Shown here one piece after another: positions 1 to 10,964 of a stretch of 64,000 bases of DNA. Made by a program: the position numbers and the translations under genes. Positions within the stretch are counted from its first letter, which is position 1. Every line of letters starts with the position of its first letter. The notes below the pieces were generated by a model. It searched no databases and was not told where the DNA came from. It saw only the letters and a program-made list of their open reading frames with translations. This DNA comes from Rachicladosporium sp. CCFEE 5018. Taxonomy: Eukaryota > Ascomycota > Dothideomycetes > Cladosporiales > Cladosporiaceae. The DNA lies in NCBI GenBank assembly GCA_002077045.2, contig KZ111141.1:2067275-2131274 (forward strand), written 5' to 3'.

Positions 1-546
1 GGGTGGGCGAGAACGACGATACCAACGCAGACTTTGCGAGGAGATGGTCAGGTTGAAGGTGTGTGTCCTTTGTACAGATGAGCTGGACCACACTCGCTTG
101 GATAGATGGAAGAGAAGGGAAACGGAGAGGAAGAGTGGCCACCGAGAGCCCTTGATTGTAACAGCAAGAGCTGGGAATGTGTACAAATCAAAGCTGTACA
201 TCTACGAAGAGCCTTTGTACAGAGATCACTATCATTGCTCATTCTCCTTTCAGCTCTTTACGCATACCTGAAAGGTTCATCACCACAACCAAGAGTGACC
301 AATAGTTGACAGCAGCTACAGGACTCTTCTCCGAGGCCACTAACCCGCGCTAATCCGCCGGCACGACTTCTGCTCTGCAGCCTCTATGCACGTCAATATA
401 TCGCCGCGAAAAGGCCATACTTCGGTGCAGCTACTGCACATACCCACACGACGACATTACCTAGAGCCACCAGCTCCAACAACGGCTGCCAACGGGCACC
501 TGCACACCGCCTCACCCCGCCGTCGTCATGGAGGATACTACTATGC
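1..546. other. left edge, no supported gene
   Basis: Only short overlapping ORFs on both strands are present, with no recognisable protein. The stretch from about 300 to 540 is pyrimidine-leaning and could be the promoter and leader of the small ORF that starts at 547. Nothing else is visible. Confidence 0.4.
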
Positions 547-927
547 ATGTACCCCTACGTCTTAGAGAAGCTCCAATCCTATCACTTCCCCTTCGCGGAC
601 CCGGACTTGCGTACTGCATCCACTGGCACCACAAAAGTCCTCCACGTACATTGCACGTATAGCGCTCCTCCACCGGACGAGCTCGCCACACTCTGCAACC
701 ACCCGCTTCTGACACCTCAGTCACACTGTAACGTTCACAACATCCACAACGCCCACCTACTGCTGTATCAGCATGGCGCGTGGCGTGTCAGTGGCATGAC
801 GCCGGCGCAGCAGCTCGCGTGGCTGGCTGCATACGACGACCGGGTTGGTGGGAAGATGCAGTATGCTGTGTGGGGTTACGAAATTCTGGGTCGCAGGGAC
901 CGGGGACGGGGAGGGGAGGTTGTGTAA
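547..927 (+). CDS. small orphan ORF, 126 aa
   Basis: Uninterrupted ORF from an ATG to a TAA, 126 residues, no family recognised. The middle and C-terminal half, with a Gly-Ala-Trp-Arg segment and a Trp/Tyr-rich stretch near residues 85-112, looks more protein-like than random. The last 15 residues are Arg/Gly-rich and are encoded inside the G-rich tract. Another ATG lies at 528 in a different frame and gives only about 44 codons, which argues against efficient use of the 547 start. It could be the visible part of a spliced gene or a chance ORF. It converges on the minus-strand importin gene. Confidence 0.35.
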   Translation: MYPYVLEKLQSYHFPFADPDLRTASTGTTKVLHVHCTYSAPPPDELATLCNHPLLTPQSHCNVHNIHNAHLLLYQHGAWRVSGMTPAQQLAWLAAYDDRVGGKMQYAVWGYEILGRRDRGRGGEVV

Positions 928-1005
928 CCGTGGGGCTGGGCAGAGGGCAGGGGTGAAGTGGAGGTGGGGGATCGGGGTTACACGAGGGGTGGGGTGAGGT
1001 TGGGG
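896..1005 (+). other. G-rich tract, several G-quadruplex motifs
   Basis: About 110 bp with more than ten runs of three or more G on the plus strand. Two stretches fit the G3+N1-7 rule four times: runs at 896-898, 902-905, 908-911 and 913-916, and runs at 932-935, 938-940, 945-947 and 950-953. Further runs lie at 966-970, 974-977, 986-989, 991-994 and 1002-1005. The tract sits between the small ORF and the convergent 3' end of the importin gene. The rest of 928-1262 holds no gene. Confidence 0.7.
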
Positions 1006-1262
1006 AGAGCGGTAAGGCGTGGAAGCGAGGTGGAAGGGCTCGCGAAATCTTCTCTGGGTGGCGGGGAAGGGCTGAGCAGGTTGAGGTGCTTTGGAGTATT
1101 GTAGTAGAGGAGATGTCCCAGCAGGGATACGCCGAGTGCGATGCTACGCCGTCTATGCCATATCTCATGCCGCGCCCGGGTATCATCTCTCATCTTCCCC
1201 CTTCGTCCACGAGCTTTCATGCAACGCAGAACAATGCAACATCGTCCCCATCAGTCACTCGA

Positions 1263-4200
1263 TCATTGCCCACTCAAGAAACCACCCAACTGCACCAACT
1301 TCTCCCTCAACCCCTCACTAACCTGCTCCTCCGGCGGCCCACAGACCTTCTGCAGCACAGGCAACACCTCCTTCTTCAGGCCCATAGCCGTAGGCTCCTG
1401 CGCCTGATAAAGCTTGATCAGCATCTCGAACACAGGCTCGTTCTCGCGGAAATCGTTCTCCAGCGGCAACAAGCTCACGAGTCTCGGTAAGACTTGCGCT
1501 AGCGGAACGCCTTGCGGCGCAGCGGAGATCATGCGCGCCACGCAGCCAGCAGCGTTGTCGACTAGGCGAGCGCGGGCTTCTACTTCGGCGGAGGCGGGGC
1601 CGGAGGCCTTGGGTGAGGTATCGAGCATGGGCTCGAGGAGGGAGAGGATGGTAGGGTAAGCGGGCTGCAGCTCCTTCACGTCCTTGCTGTTGAGGCAGAG
1701 CAGACCTGCACCGAACGCAGCATTGCTCTTTGTCTCTGGATCCTCGTCTCTCAGCCTCTTGAGTATGATACTCAACATCCGCTTCGTGTAGGGCGTGCAA
1801 GCGCTACCCATCGCCTCGATGCAGTCGGCCATCGTTCCTATCGCGGCCGAGCGCTCGAAGCGCTCCTGAGAAGAGGCGAATTTGTAGATGTGCGTCTCGA
1901 AGATCTTCCAGAGTGTACCGAATTGATCACCGAGAGCTGTGGCGAGAGCAGCAACGACTTCGAGCGCAGTCTCGATGACCAGCCAGTCATACTCGTTGGT
2001 CTCTTCGTCCTGGATCTCGGTCTCGTCGAGGTCATCTTCATCCTTTTGGCAGGGGTGATTGCGCTGAAGGATCAAGACTAAACGTGCGGTGATTTGCTCG
2101 ACATAGGTCGAGACTGAGGCGTTACCTTCGGGAGAAAGGATGGCTGGGCCGCACAGCTTGAGTGTAGCTGCGACGTTGCGGTTCACCTCTGTGACGGTGG
2201 CTCTGAAGAGAAGTCAGCTTCGCTTCTTTGTGCTGTCAGTGTCGTAGTGCAGTGTTGGATGTAGATCAGGAACAGCCTCTAAGGTTCGCAGCATTTGCCG
2301 AAGCATATAATTTTGTGGATGGTTTAGAGTATTCATCATAGTAGTGGATGGGGTGAAGGGGGATGTTTCCACGTACCTGTCCATCTCGTCCTCCCACAAC
2401 AGGAGTGTGCCCTTCATGACAACGTCCCCAAGCTTCTTGAGATCCTCCGTCGGAGCGACCTGCAATGGTAGACCAGCCTGCCACTTCTGCATACCTTGGT
2501 CCTCTGCAAGACCGAAGATGCATGCGTATGCGCGCCAGACGGTACTAACGGCCGACTTGCGCACGCCCTCGAACGTGTGCTCGAGTAAAGGCACAGTCAA
2601 CTCGATCGTCTTCTGCATGTATGGCAGGTACTTCGACTTCGTATGCGTCAGTACGTCTCCCATCACCTCAACGGCGATCTCCTTCTCCATGGCGACGGCG
2701 GAGATGCCACCTAGGTCATCCCAGTCATCCGAGTCGTCATCGTCGTCACCGTCCATCTCGACGATGCCATCCTCATCATCGCCTTCGTTCACACCACCAG
2801 CACCTGCGACCTTGATCTTGCGCCCAGCGATCGTGATCTCTTGACCGATGAGGTCTGAAGCCTCAGCTCCGAGATTGACCTCAGAGTCGACTTCGTCCTG
2901 CTCGATGCTGGTGAACAAAGCTTGCGCCACTCCCTCGAGGAAGGGCGCGAAGTTCTCTTCGTACACGCGTGCAAGAGTAGACCACAGTATGTAACTCGTC
3001 TCTTTCAGGCGCTGATTGTCAAGCTGTAGGCCCTCGACGCTAGCACGCATGAGAGGCTCGACGAACTGCTGGAATGCTTCAGCACCGACAGCACTCGCGA
3101 TCTTGCCGAGCGAGTCGATGACCATGCCACGGAGCTCAAGCTCCTCCTCGGATTCCTTGATGCTAATGTATCGGCCCAAGCTCTGCATGGTCTTCTCGAA
3201 GTATGGCTGGAAGGCGTTCTCGGAGGCAGATGCAATCGAGCCGACAGCTGACACGGCAGCCATTTGCACCTTGTGATCGTCGTGACCGAACAGCGCGCTG
3301 AAACGTGGCACGAGCTCATTGACGTACTGTGCGGCATCGGCTGGCTCAAGACCCTCGATGAGGGAATCGACGGCCATGCAGCTAGCCTTGAGGATGCTGA
3401 CGTTCTCTTCGTAGTCGTCGGAGCCTGCCTGAGTGCTGCGCATGCCACTCAGGGCAAGATCGAAGTTCTTGACGAGCGCTGGGATGAGGCGTGCGTGCTC
3501 GCGGCCCATGTCATCGGCCAAGTCATCCGCAAGACGTGAGACACCGTTAAGCGCGGCACTGCGGACGCGGACAGATTGATCCTCGAGGAGATGCAGGACT
3601 AGGGGCATAATCTCGTGTAGCTGGGTGGCGATGAAGTCGGGTGCACCCTCAACACACATGCCGAGTGCAAGAATGCCAGCGCGGCGGTAGTCCGGATCTT
3701 GATGCTGAACATAGGGACTAATAGCTTGTAGTAGAGGGACAGCGACTTGGCTAGGCGGCAGAGACTCTGAGAGGATGTCGAGCAACCCCAAAGCGCTTCG
3801 TGCTGGCGTCACATCCTCGTCCTCGGCGCTCGTCTCCCCAAGCTCGGTGACGATTTGCAAACACATCTTCGTCATCGCCTCGCCAACCTTCAAGCTCTGC
3901 ACCTTCAACTTGCGGAAGCGCACAGCCTGCATGAGGAAAGCGAGTGCCTGACTACGAGCATCATCGTCAAGCTCGGCGTTGGAAGCGATCTGCATGAAGA
4001 GCTGCAGTAGGTCACCGAAGTGGGCGTTTAGGAAAGCCGACTCATAGGACAGCAGCCTGTTGAACACATCAAACGCCTGCATAGAGTGTTCCTCATCGTT
4101 GTCCTTGATCGCCTGTTGCAGCACCTTAACCATATGTGGGATCGTGCTCTGGAAGCTCTTCAAGCTCTTCTGGTCCTCCTCGGTGTCGAGCACCATAGCC

Positions 4201-4766
4201 AGCTCAGAGAGGGCAAGCATGGTGTTCACTCTCACCTCCACTGACTCTGGGTCCTGGATCGTGCGGTTAAACAAGACCAGCATCGCTGTCATGTTATCCT
4301 GAAACATGTCTGGAGAAGCCTCGAGCAGGGTGTAGATGATGTACACCCCCACCTCACGGTGTCTGACATTCCCACTGGTCGCCGCATTATTCAAGATGCC
4401 TGGCAGATCCGCCCACTGACCATCCTCGAGGTCGATCTTGGCAATCTCAGCGATCACACGTGCCTTGCTGTGTCTTGCGAGCTGTTGCTCCTCGTCAATC
4501 GTGCTTTGTAGGAGAGTCTGCCTGAGCTGAGGCTTCTGGTCCTCGGGGATCTTTGTCCAGTGCTTCTGCACCAGCTTCCGCGCCTCGATCGACGCCAGTT
4601 GCCGTATCTGAGTCTCTGACTGGGCAATCAGGATGTGAATGAGTGCAATGAGGGATCGAGGGTCCGAGTAGTAATTCTTGTTCAGGCGACTTGTGGCGGC
4701 CTTGACCTTCTCGGTGTCAGGCAGTAGGAGCGCCTGCAGCAGCGAGACGAATTCTTGCTCGTCCAT
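1263..4766 (-). CDS. KAP123: importin beta-4 / karyopherin Kap123
   Basis: Nuclear import receptor of the importin-beta family, which carries ribosomal proteins and histones through the nuclear pore. Two exons: 4766-2377 and 2202-1263. The 174-bp intron has a GTACGT donor at 2376 and a CAG acceptor ending at 2203; joining restores Arg-Ala-Thr-Val-Thr-Glu and one frame of 1109 residues, against about 1113 in yeast Kap123. The start is the ATG at 4766 (Met-Asp-Glu-Gln-Glu-Phe); the open frame runs 27 bases further upstream, but only from a TTG. The protein is helical HEAT repeats throughout. An acidic Asp-rich loop lies near residues 660-690, as is usual in this family, and the importin-beta N-terminal region covers about residues 20-100. 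Hal2 lies 228 bp upstream on the same strand. Confidence 0.95.
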
Positions 4767-4994
4767 CTTGCTTGAGGTTTGAATAATACTCAAGCAGAAA
4801 TTAGCAGGTGGAAGAAGTCTTGGTGAAGCAGAGGTGGAGACGCAATTTACCTGCGAAAGTTTCTCGACGAGGCTTATCAGATCGGGAATTTCTTGACGCC
4901 TGAGGCATTACATCATGCCTGGTGGAAAGAATCACTGCTGGAGGTTCGACAGGATCAAAGGTATATATAGGCGGTGTATCGAATGATGTACTGC

Positions 4995-6074
4995 TTATAC
5001 TTTCGACTTACTCCCCAGCACCTCCTTCACAACTTCAATGACCTTCCCATGCACGCTCTTCGGCGCAGCAATTACACCCTTATTTTTCAGCAATGTCCTC
5101 CCATGACTGAAGTCCAGTCTATTCCCCTCCGCGTCCGTTACCTCACCACCAGCTTCCCTCACAATCAGATCACCAGCCGCATGATCCCAGATCTTCTCCA
5201 CATAGTCCGCTCGTACAGGTAGCCTCAGATATAGATCCCCAGCCCCCCGCGCAATACTGCCATACTTCGCCTGAGAGTCCATCCGCACAGATGGCTTCGT
5301 GATCCCGAGCTTCTTCGCGATATTCGCAGCGTCGCCCTGACTGCTATGAGCAGCCTCCACACTCTCGCAAAACGTCGCGTCACTGACATTCGAGAGCGGG
5401 CTCATGTGTATGCTCTGCCCCTCCGCCAGCTTCCCCGTGCTCATCGGCCGGCTGTGTGCGCCTTGCCCTTGTACAGCCGAGAACAACACGCCTTTGCCCT
5501 CGTCGTCCGTAGCATCGGCACCGATGTTCTCGCTCAATGGCTCCGAGTCCGAGACTGGCAGGTTCGGGCAGCCGAGCACGCCGACTTTGACGTCGCCGTC
5601 GACCATGAGCGCGAGGCAGACTGCGTATTGACCGCCTCGGAGAAAGCCTTTTGTGCCGTCAATGGGGTCGATAGCCCATATCCGCCCTTTCGCGCCGCCT
5701 TTGCTGTCACCTTTGTCGATGATGTCGAGCATGCGCTCTGCGCTTGGCAAAGGACCTCCCAATATTAATTGACTCTGCTCATGTGGGAGAATCGTATCTT
5801 TCACTAGGTTCCATACTGTATCTCGGAGCTGTGTGTTCTCGCGAAGATCTTTTGCTTCCTCCTCTGCTACTATCTCATCTTCTGGGAAGTTATGTTGCAG
5901 CGCCGAGATGATCAATGCTTGTGCGCCGAAGTCGCCAATAGTGACTGGGCTTGCGTCACTCTTGTTCAGTGTGCCTTTGGCGTGAGAGTGAAAGACGCTC
6001 TTGGTCAGGAGAGTGGCTCGCTGCACTGCTAGGAGCGCAATGTCGAGCTCCTTGCTATAACTTGAAGTGGCCAT
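4995..6074 (-). CDS. HAL2: 3'(2'),5'-bisphosphate nucleotidase (Hal2/Met22)
   Basis: Hydrolyses 3'-phosphoadenosine 5'-phosphate to AMP, clearing the by-product of sulfate assimilation; it is Mg-dependent and inhibited by Li and Na in the family. Single exon, 359 residues, close to yeast Met22 (357). The inositol-monophosphatase fold is shown by Glu-Glu near residues 71-73, the metal-binding Asp-Pro-Ile-Asp-Gly-Thr at 136-141, and a C-terminal Trp-Asp-His-Ala-Ala-Gly-Asp motif. The N terminus with Tyr-Ser-Lys-Glu-Leu and Ala-Val-Gln-Arg-Ala fits the usual start, so ATG 6074 is preferred. Upstream, after a possible CAG acceptor, an in-frame stretch rich in Ser, Arg and Thr could be a longer N terminus, but it needs a weak GTTCTC donor. 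Confidence 0.95.
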   Translation of the reverse strand: MATSSYSKELDIALLAVQRATLLTKSVFHSHAKGTLNKSDASPVTIGDFGAQALIISALQHNFPEDEIVAEEEAKDLRENTQLRDTVWNLVKDTILPHEQSQLILGGPLPSAERMLDIIDKGDSKGGAKGRIWAIDPIDGTKGFLRGGQYAVCLALMVDGDVKVGVLGCPNLPVSDSEPLSENIGADATDDEGKGVLFSAVQGQGAHSRPMSTGKLAEGQSIHMSPLSNVSDATFCESVEAAHSSQGDAANIAKKLGITKPSVRMDSQAKYGSIARGAGDLYLRLPVRADYVEKIWDHAAGDLIVREAGGEVTDAEGNRLDFSHGRTLLKNKGVIAAPKSVHGKVIEVVKEVLGSKSKV

Positions 6075-7212
6075 GCTGCGCTGTGACGTGAGGAGGGTAG
6101 TGTATCTGGGCCGTGAAGAGGCGGAGACGAGGGAGTGCTGCGAGGGTGATGGACAGCGCCAGGACTAAAAGGAAAATGAGAACGTCTGGACGGGTCAATG
6201 GATTCCGTGGCATGGAGCTATTGCAATGAGAGACTTTTGCTTGAGAATTGAGGGTCTGTACCTGTCGAAGTGAAGTTTGGTGGGGCGTGACTTCTTCCGA
6301 TCTCAAGTGCAGTATCCAACCTTACATGCACCTTTACGACCATTGCTTCAGGAGGCCATCATTGTCTTTTTCTGATGTGCTTAGACCAAGGGACTATTGT
6401 GAGAGCGAGCGAGTGCTCCGTCACTCTCGCCGTGGCAGGAGAAGAACAGGCATGCCGATGCGACGGGAAGACAGAACACGCAGCCACAAGCCCCCATTGC
6501 ACAGCCACAACTTCGCGATGATGTCGCCACGCATGTGAGAGCCAGCTCACCGTCCTGGGCTGCTGCAATCGGCCAGTCTAGATGTCGACGGAACCTACGT
6601 TGGTCTCCAGCGATAAGTATTGCTATCCCTGAGTTGCCTTTCTTTCCTAGTATCCCTCACCTCCAATTCATTGCTTCACGAGTGTCTCCTTTAGCCGCCA
6701 TCCCCGACCACTCACGTCTGTCCACTGTTGGCGCCCAACCAGAGACCATTCGCAAATTGACACCTGGACTACAGCGCATAGCGAACTACGAAGCGGAATC
6801 CTTCGTCAGGACTCCACGTCTCACTCTCTTGTCTGCAGACCGGTCCTAGCTGCATTCTTGAATCATCACTAGGCGCCTCTTGGAAGGATACGATCGTATC
6901 GCGACTTCTGATCAATTGACAGCCCGGAGCATCGATACGTCAAATCCACTGGCTTGAGGTCGAGCGATTTGTGAGACTGTACGCTGGCCGCTTTGTTGCT
7001 GAACAAAGCATCATAGAACACAGCGGCTCAATCAAAGCCTTGTCTGGAGACCAACAAAGAAGCTCTGTTAGCCCGCCATGTGTTGTTGACTGGGTCTTAC
7101 AGGACACCTTGACTGTTGACGTCAACTGTACACCACCCTCCCATCCTTTTCCACGACAAGCTTGCAGGTCAAGCCCAAGACTTTCCGTCCCTAAACTCTC
7201 AAACAGGACACT
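6075..7212. other. divergent intergenic region, no gene
   Basis: About 1.1 kb between Hal2 (minus) and the 7213 gene (plus), so it should hold both promoters. Several short ORFs occur on both strands but none resembles a protein family. The last 70 bases before 7213 are pyrimidine-rich, as in many fungal leaders. Confidence 0.5.
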
Positions 7213-8496
7213 ATGGTGGCTCAAGTCATCACCATCGTCAACCAGTCTGGCAAGGTCGTGAAGACATCAAAGACTCTAGTCAATGTCTTCAAGGAAGCGA
7301 AAGGCGCTTATGCTGAGCGAAAGGCCGAGCTGAAGGCCGAGCGAGTGAGGAAGCATGAGCAGCTGGAAGCCGAGTGGCAACTTGAGCGGAGAGCCGAAGT
7401 CCTCACCATCGCTGACGGCGACTCTCGAGCAAGCTCTAGACGAGGCAGCGAAGACAGCACGCACAGGATCCGGCGGAAGCCAGTACCTCACCACGATCGT
7501 CCGCCCATTGAGCGCGGCTACAGCGACAGCTTTTACACCAACGATGCTCCCTCACCCAGATCTCGAAAATCCAGCAGCAGACCCTCGCCCCTCCGCTTCG
7601 ATTCAAACGGTCGTATCTCGACCGCCGAGCCGCGCGCTGGCGAGCTCGTCCGCCGCCATACGAGTGGTCTAGAACTTCACGAGCACACCAGACCCAGAAC
7701 GCCTACGCGCAGCGCAAGTCTTGATGACATCGACATGGATCTTGCGTACGGCTATCTACCGCCACGTCTCCCGGAGCGACGTAATGATGCTGCGCTCGAG
7801 ATTCGTGAGAAGATGACCGCACTCCAGCGCTTGCTCGAAGAGTGCAATTGCCTGCAGCATTCTGCAGTAGCGACCATCGACAACTTACAGAAGAACCCCG
7901 ATGCCCTCGCAGCAGTCGCTCTGACGCTGGCTGAAATATCGAATCTTGCTACAAAGCTAGCACCTGGCGCTCTGATGGCGATGAAAGGCAGCTTTCCTGC
8001 GATCATCGCCTTGTTGGCGTCTCCCCAATTCGCCATCGCAGCTGGTGTCGGCGTTGGCGTGACGATCATCGCCTTTGGCGGCTACAAGATCATCAAAAAG
8101 ATCCAAGCGCGGAAAGAAAACTCCCGCCTCCTCGAAGCAGGCGAGCCCTCGTCACCAGCAGAGAGCGTCGATGAGCTGCGCGAGATCGACAGGATCGAGC
8201 TTTGGCGCAGAGGCATTGAAGCTGAGAGTGTCGGCACGAGCGTTGATCGGGAGTTCGTGACGCCTGTTGCTGGCAGGACGCTGATTGAGGAGGGAAAGTT
8301 GAGGGAGGGTGATTTGAAGAGCAGTGTGAGTAAGAAGAGTAGGAAGAGCAAGAAGAAGGAGAAGGGGAGCGAGGTTGGGAGTGAGTCGTCGAGTAAGAAG
8401 AAGGTGAAGGTGAAGAAGGAGAAGGAGAAGGAGCCGAGTGGGTTGAGGATGCTGTTCAAGGGCCACTCGAAGTCAAAGGAGATGGCTTTGGCGTGA
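7213..8496 (+). CDS. conserved-looking fungal protein with one hydrophobic segment
   Basis: Single exon, 427 residues, function unknown. The N-terminal 60 residues are charged and predicted helical (Lys/Glu/Arg-rich). A Ser/Arg/Pro-rich disordered region follows to about residue 190. A helical region at about 195-270 leads into a Gly/Ala/Val/Ile hydrophobic segment near 275-298 (Ala-Gly-Val-Gly-Val-Gly-Val), long enough to cross a membrane. The last 60 residues are extremely Lys/Ser/Glu-rich, encoded by a purine-only-looking tract near 8330-8440. The layout suggests a tail- or mid-anchored membrane protein with a basic cytosolic tail; that is inference. The ATG at 7213 follows a leader with no competing in-frame start. 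Confidence 0.8.
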   Translation: MVAQVITIVNQSGKVVKTSKTLVNVFKEAKGAYAERKAELKAERVRKHEQLEAEWQLERRAEVLTIADGDSRASSRRGSEDSTHRIRRKPVPHHDRPPIERGYSDSFYTNDAPSPRSRKSSSRPSPLRFDSNGRISTAEPRAGELVRRHTSGLELHEHTRPRTPTRSASLDDIDMDLAYGYLPPRLPERRNDAALEIREKMTALQRLLEECNCLQHSAVATIDNLQKNPDALAAVALTLAEISNLATKLAPGALMAMKGSFPAIIALLASPQFAIAAGVGVGVTIIAFGGYKIIKKIQARKENSRLLEAGEPSSPAESVDELREIDRIELWRRGIEAESVGTSVDREFVTPVAGRTLIEEGKLREGDLKSSVSKKSRKSKKKEKGSEVGSESSSKKKVKVKKEKEKEPSGLRMLFKGHSKSKEMALA

Positions 8497-9163
8497 TTGA
8501 GATTTAGCGATAGAATATAGGTACATGACTTATGAGTTCAACATGCATCATGAACGATCAATGCACACGCTACCATGCAATAGAGAGTATCGCACAGCTA
8601 ACTACTGCGGTCCAGAAATGCCGTTCCGCCAAGACTAAAAGTACGACAGCGAAAACGTTACGCGATCAAATTTCTCCCAGGGTCTTCCGCACGCCGAACG
8701 ACTCGAATCGACCGCAGACAACCTTGTGAAGGGCATGAGTTGTGTCGGAGAAGCTCTGGGAGTAATCGAATCGCTTATACCACCGGATTCACGCACTTCT
8801 CCAAGTCTGCCGGCTTGGTGTCTGCGACATACAGCTATCCCAGCATACCCTTGGCGGCACAGCATTCCTTCGGCTGTCTATCCACTCAGGTCAGCAGGAG
8901 GATCGCGCTAGGATGCAACTGGGAAGAGGAGAAAGGCGCTTTCCTCCATCTGGGCAGTGGTCTTCTCGCTCGAAGCTCTTCGACCTCAGAGCGCTCCGAC
9001 CAGAGAACCTCTCCACACTCCACCAGGCAGCTCGTGTGTATGTAAACTCCGCCAGTGCCCAAATGTAGGTCTCAGTCATCTGCTCTCGTTTCTTCTCGTT
9101 TACTCATCTCCTTACACGGAGGTACGCACAAGACCACAGGCCGCATCAGCATTGTCAGCAAAG
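8497..9163. other. intergenic, promoter of the following gene
   Basis: No supported gene. The open frame of the downstream protein extends back to 8957, but that segment is Pro/Ser/Cys-rich and unlike the rest, so it is treated as leader. The first part should hold the 3' UTR of the upstream gene. Confidence 0.45.
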
Positions 9164-10762
9164 ATGGCCGCGGCCGTCAAGAGCTTCCACTTCATCGTGT
9201 CCGATGGCGCAAAGGTGCCGCAAGATGCCAGTACACGCACGCTTATACGTAAGCAAGCTATGAAGGACATCGGCATCTCGCGGAGGAAACGCGCCGCTCG
9301 CGTCCCCAAGGCGAAAGCAGACGAACCGACTCCTCTTATTGCCGAGGGCCCAGTCGAGCTACCTGCAATGGTCGACATCGATCTCGTTGATCCACAGCTC
9401 TACGACCTGGACGATGCGGTGTTCTCCGCCGAATCCACTGGGCCGGCCTCGACGGCTAGCGATGAGTCTTGGCAGCTCAGTGTCGTCTCGTCGAGATCGT
9501 CATCCTCGCCATCGTCAGATGAGGACGAGCAATTCTGCTCACTGATTGCGACCATCAACCCATCGACTGAGTATCAGAAACTGCGGACCAAGTACAGCTT
9601 CGATCCGATGGACCTGTCCTTCCTTACCAGCTTCAACATCAGCCAAGTAGCTGTTTGGACCATGCAACAGCAGCCGGAGCTTCTCGAGACGTTGCTTGGT
9701 CATCGCATATGCTCCTACTTACACTATGTGCCTCAAAGGTACGGCCAAGGCAAAAGGTTCTTCGACGCTACCGTAGACTGCGTACTCGCCAAGGCTAGCA
9801 GTCGGATGCGTCCAGACGAAGCTGGACCCGCTATGGCAGCCACACGACTCTATGCAAAGGCGCTACGAGAGGTGCAGACTGCTGTCTCCGATAAGAAGCA
9901 ATGTGATGATGCAGACCTACTATGCGCCGTCCAGCTGCTAAGTTGCTACGAGATCATGGACTCGAAGGATCTATCGGCGTTCTCGAATCACATCAGCGGG
10001 TCTGCGCAGCTGGTGCGCAATCGTTCAGCCACTGGCTTCAAGTCAGAGTATGAGCGACTTCTCTTTCTAGGACACGTCGGCGCGGCATACTCGGAGGCCT
10101 TCTTCCAGAACCGAGCGAGCCACCTTGCCCAGCCCGAATGGATGCAACTCTATGATTCGCTGAGCGAAGAGAGCACTTGGCTTACCGACACACACCCACT
10201 GATGATAAGAGTGCGAAAGATCATGATTTACTTTCCAGGCATACTGGCCGAGATTGACACAGCGTTCGACGACACTGATGACTGCTCGGCGTCTTACAAG
10301 CTGTTCGAAATAGAGCTGCGGCTCAGAAGCATTCATCAGGACACCAAGAATACTCTGGAGGCGTACAAAGCGCATGTTCTTCGCACATCTATGATGCGGC
10401 CGCCTCAATGCGAGATGCACAAGCGCCGCGAAGCGTTCGGCTCGATCATGGAAGGGCTCTGCGTCTGCAAACGCATGATCGCCGCGATGTGCGACAGCGA
10501 TCGGCTGCAGCTCGAGCACGAGGTCCAGTCCATCGCGCAGTTGATCTTGGACCTCCGTGATAGCCAGCAAGACGCTAGTCACTCCTGGGTCTTCACAAAT
10601 GTAGAGTATGGTGTGGCCCAACTAGTCATCGACACTCGGGAGGCGTGGATAGAGGATACCTCGACGCTTTCACCGGTTGAGAAGAGAGCAGCGTCGAAAC
10701 GACGATGGTTGGCGTTCAAAAGGGGTATGACTCCTCACGCTCCGCTGGCTGGATGGGATTGA
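9164..10762 (+). CDS. fungal transcription-factor-like protein without zinc cluster
   Basis: 532 residues in one exon. The N terminus begins with a Phe-His-Phe-Ile-Val-Ser segment followed by a basic patch with Arg-Arg-Lys-Arg near residues 40-45, typical of the large Pezizomycotina family that carries the fungal-specific transcription factor domain (PF11951-like) but lacks an N-terminal Zn2Cys6 cluster. A Ser/Asp-rich linker follows to about residue 125. The rest is alpha-helical with repeated Leu/Tyr pairs, as in the effector domain. I chose ATG 9164 because the family motif starts directly after it; the frame is open upstream to 8957. Target genes and activity cannot be read from sequence, and the absence of a DNA-binding domain makes direct promoter binding uncertain. 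Confidence 0.8.
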   Translation: MAAAVKSFHFIVSDGAKVPQDASTRTLIRKQAMKDIGISRRKRAARVPKAKADEPTPLIAEGPVELPAMVDIDLVDPQLYDLDDAVFSAESTGPASTASDESWQLSVVSSRSSSSPSSDEDEQFCSLIATINPSTEYQKLRTKYSFDPMDLSFLTSFNISQVAVWTMQQQPELLETLLGHRICSYLHYVPQRYGQGKRFFDATVDCVLAKASSRMRPDEAGPAMAATRLYAKALREVQTAVSDKKQCDDADLLCAVQLLSCYEIMDSKDLSAFSNHISGSAQLVRNRSATGFKSEYERLLFLGHVGAAYSEAFFQNRASHLAQPEWMQLYDSLSEESTWLTDTHPLMIRVRKIMIYFPGILAEIDTAFDDTDDCSASYKLFEIELRLRSIHQDTKNTLEAYKAHVLRTSMMRPPQCEMHKRREAFGSIMEGLCVCKRMIAAMCDSDRLQLEHEVQSIAQLILDLRDSQQDASHSWVFTNVEYGVAQLVIDTREAWIEDTSTLSPVEKRAASKRRWLAFKRGMTPHAPLAGWD

Positions 10763-10964
10763 AGGCCGCTCTTACTTAGCCATCGTCTCGATTGAAAAGG
10801 ATTATGGTGCGCATAATCTACCCATGAGATGTTGCAGCTCGAAAATGATCGTACACGTCGTTGACCGACCAATCCTGACATCCTTTCGTACTACAGATTC
10901 GCTCGGTTACCCTATCTTAACGAGCTTCAGCGAACCCCTCAAAGACCATCTGGACTCCGTATGA

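Noticed and set aside
6055..6306. Minus-strand ORF with a hydrophobic segment just upstream of Hal2, possible signal anchor
   Set aside because: It is in another frame, overlaps the Hal2 start, and linking it requires a weak donor; the Hal2 N terminus already matches the family.
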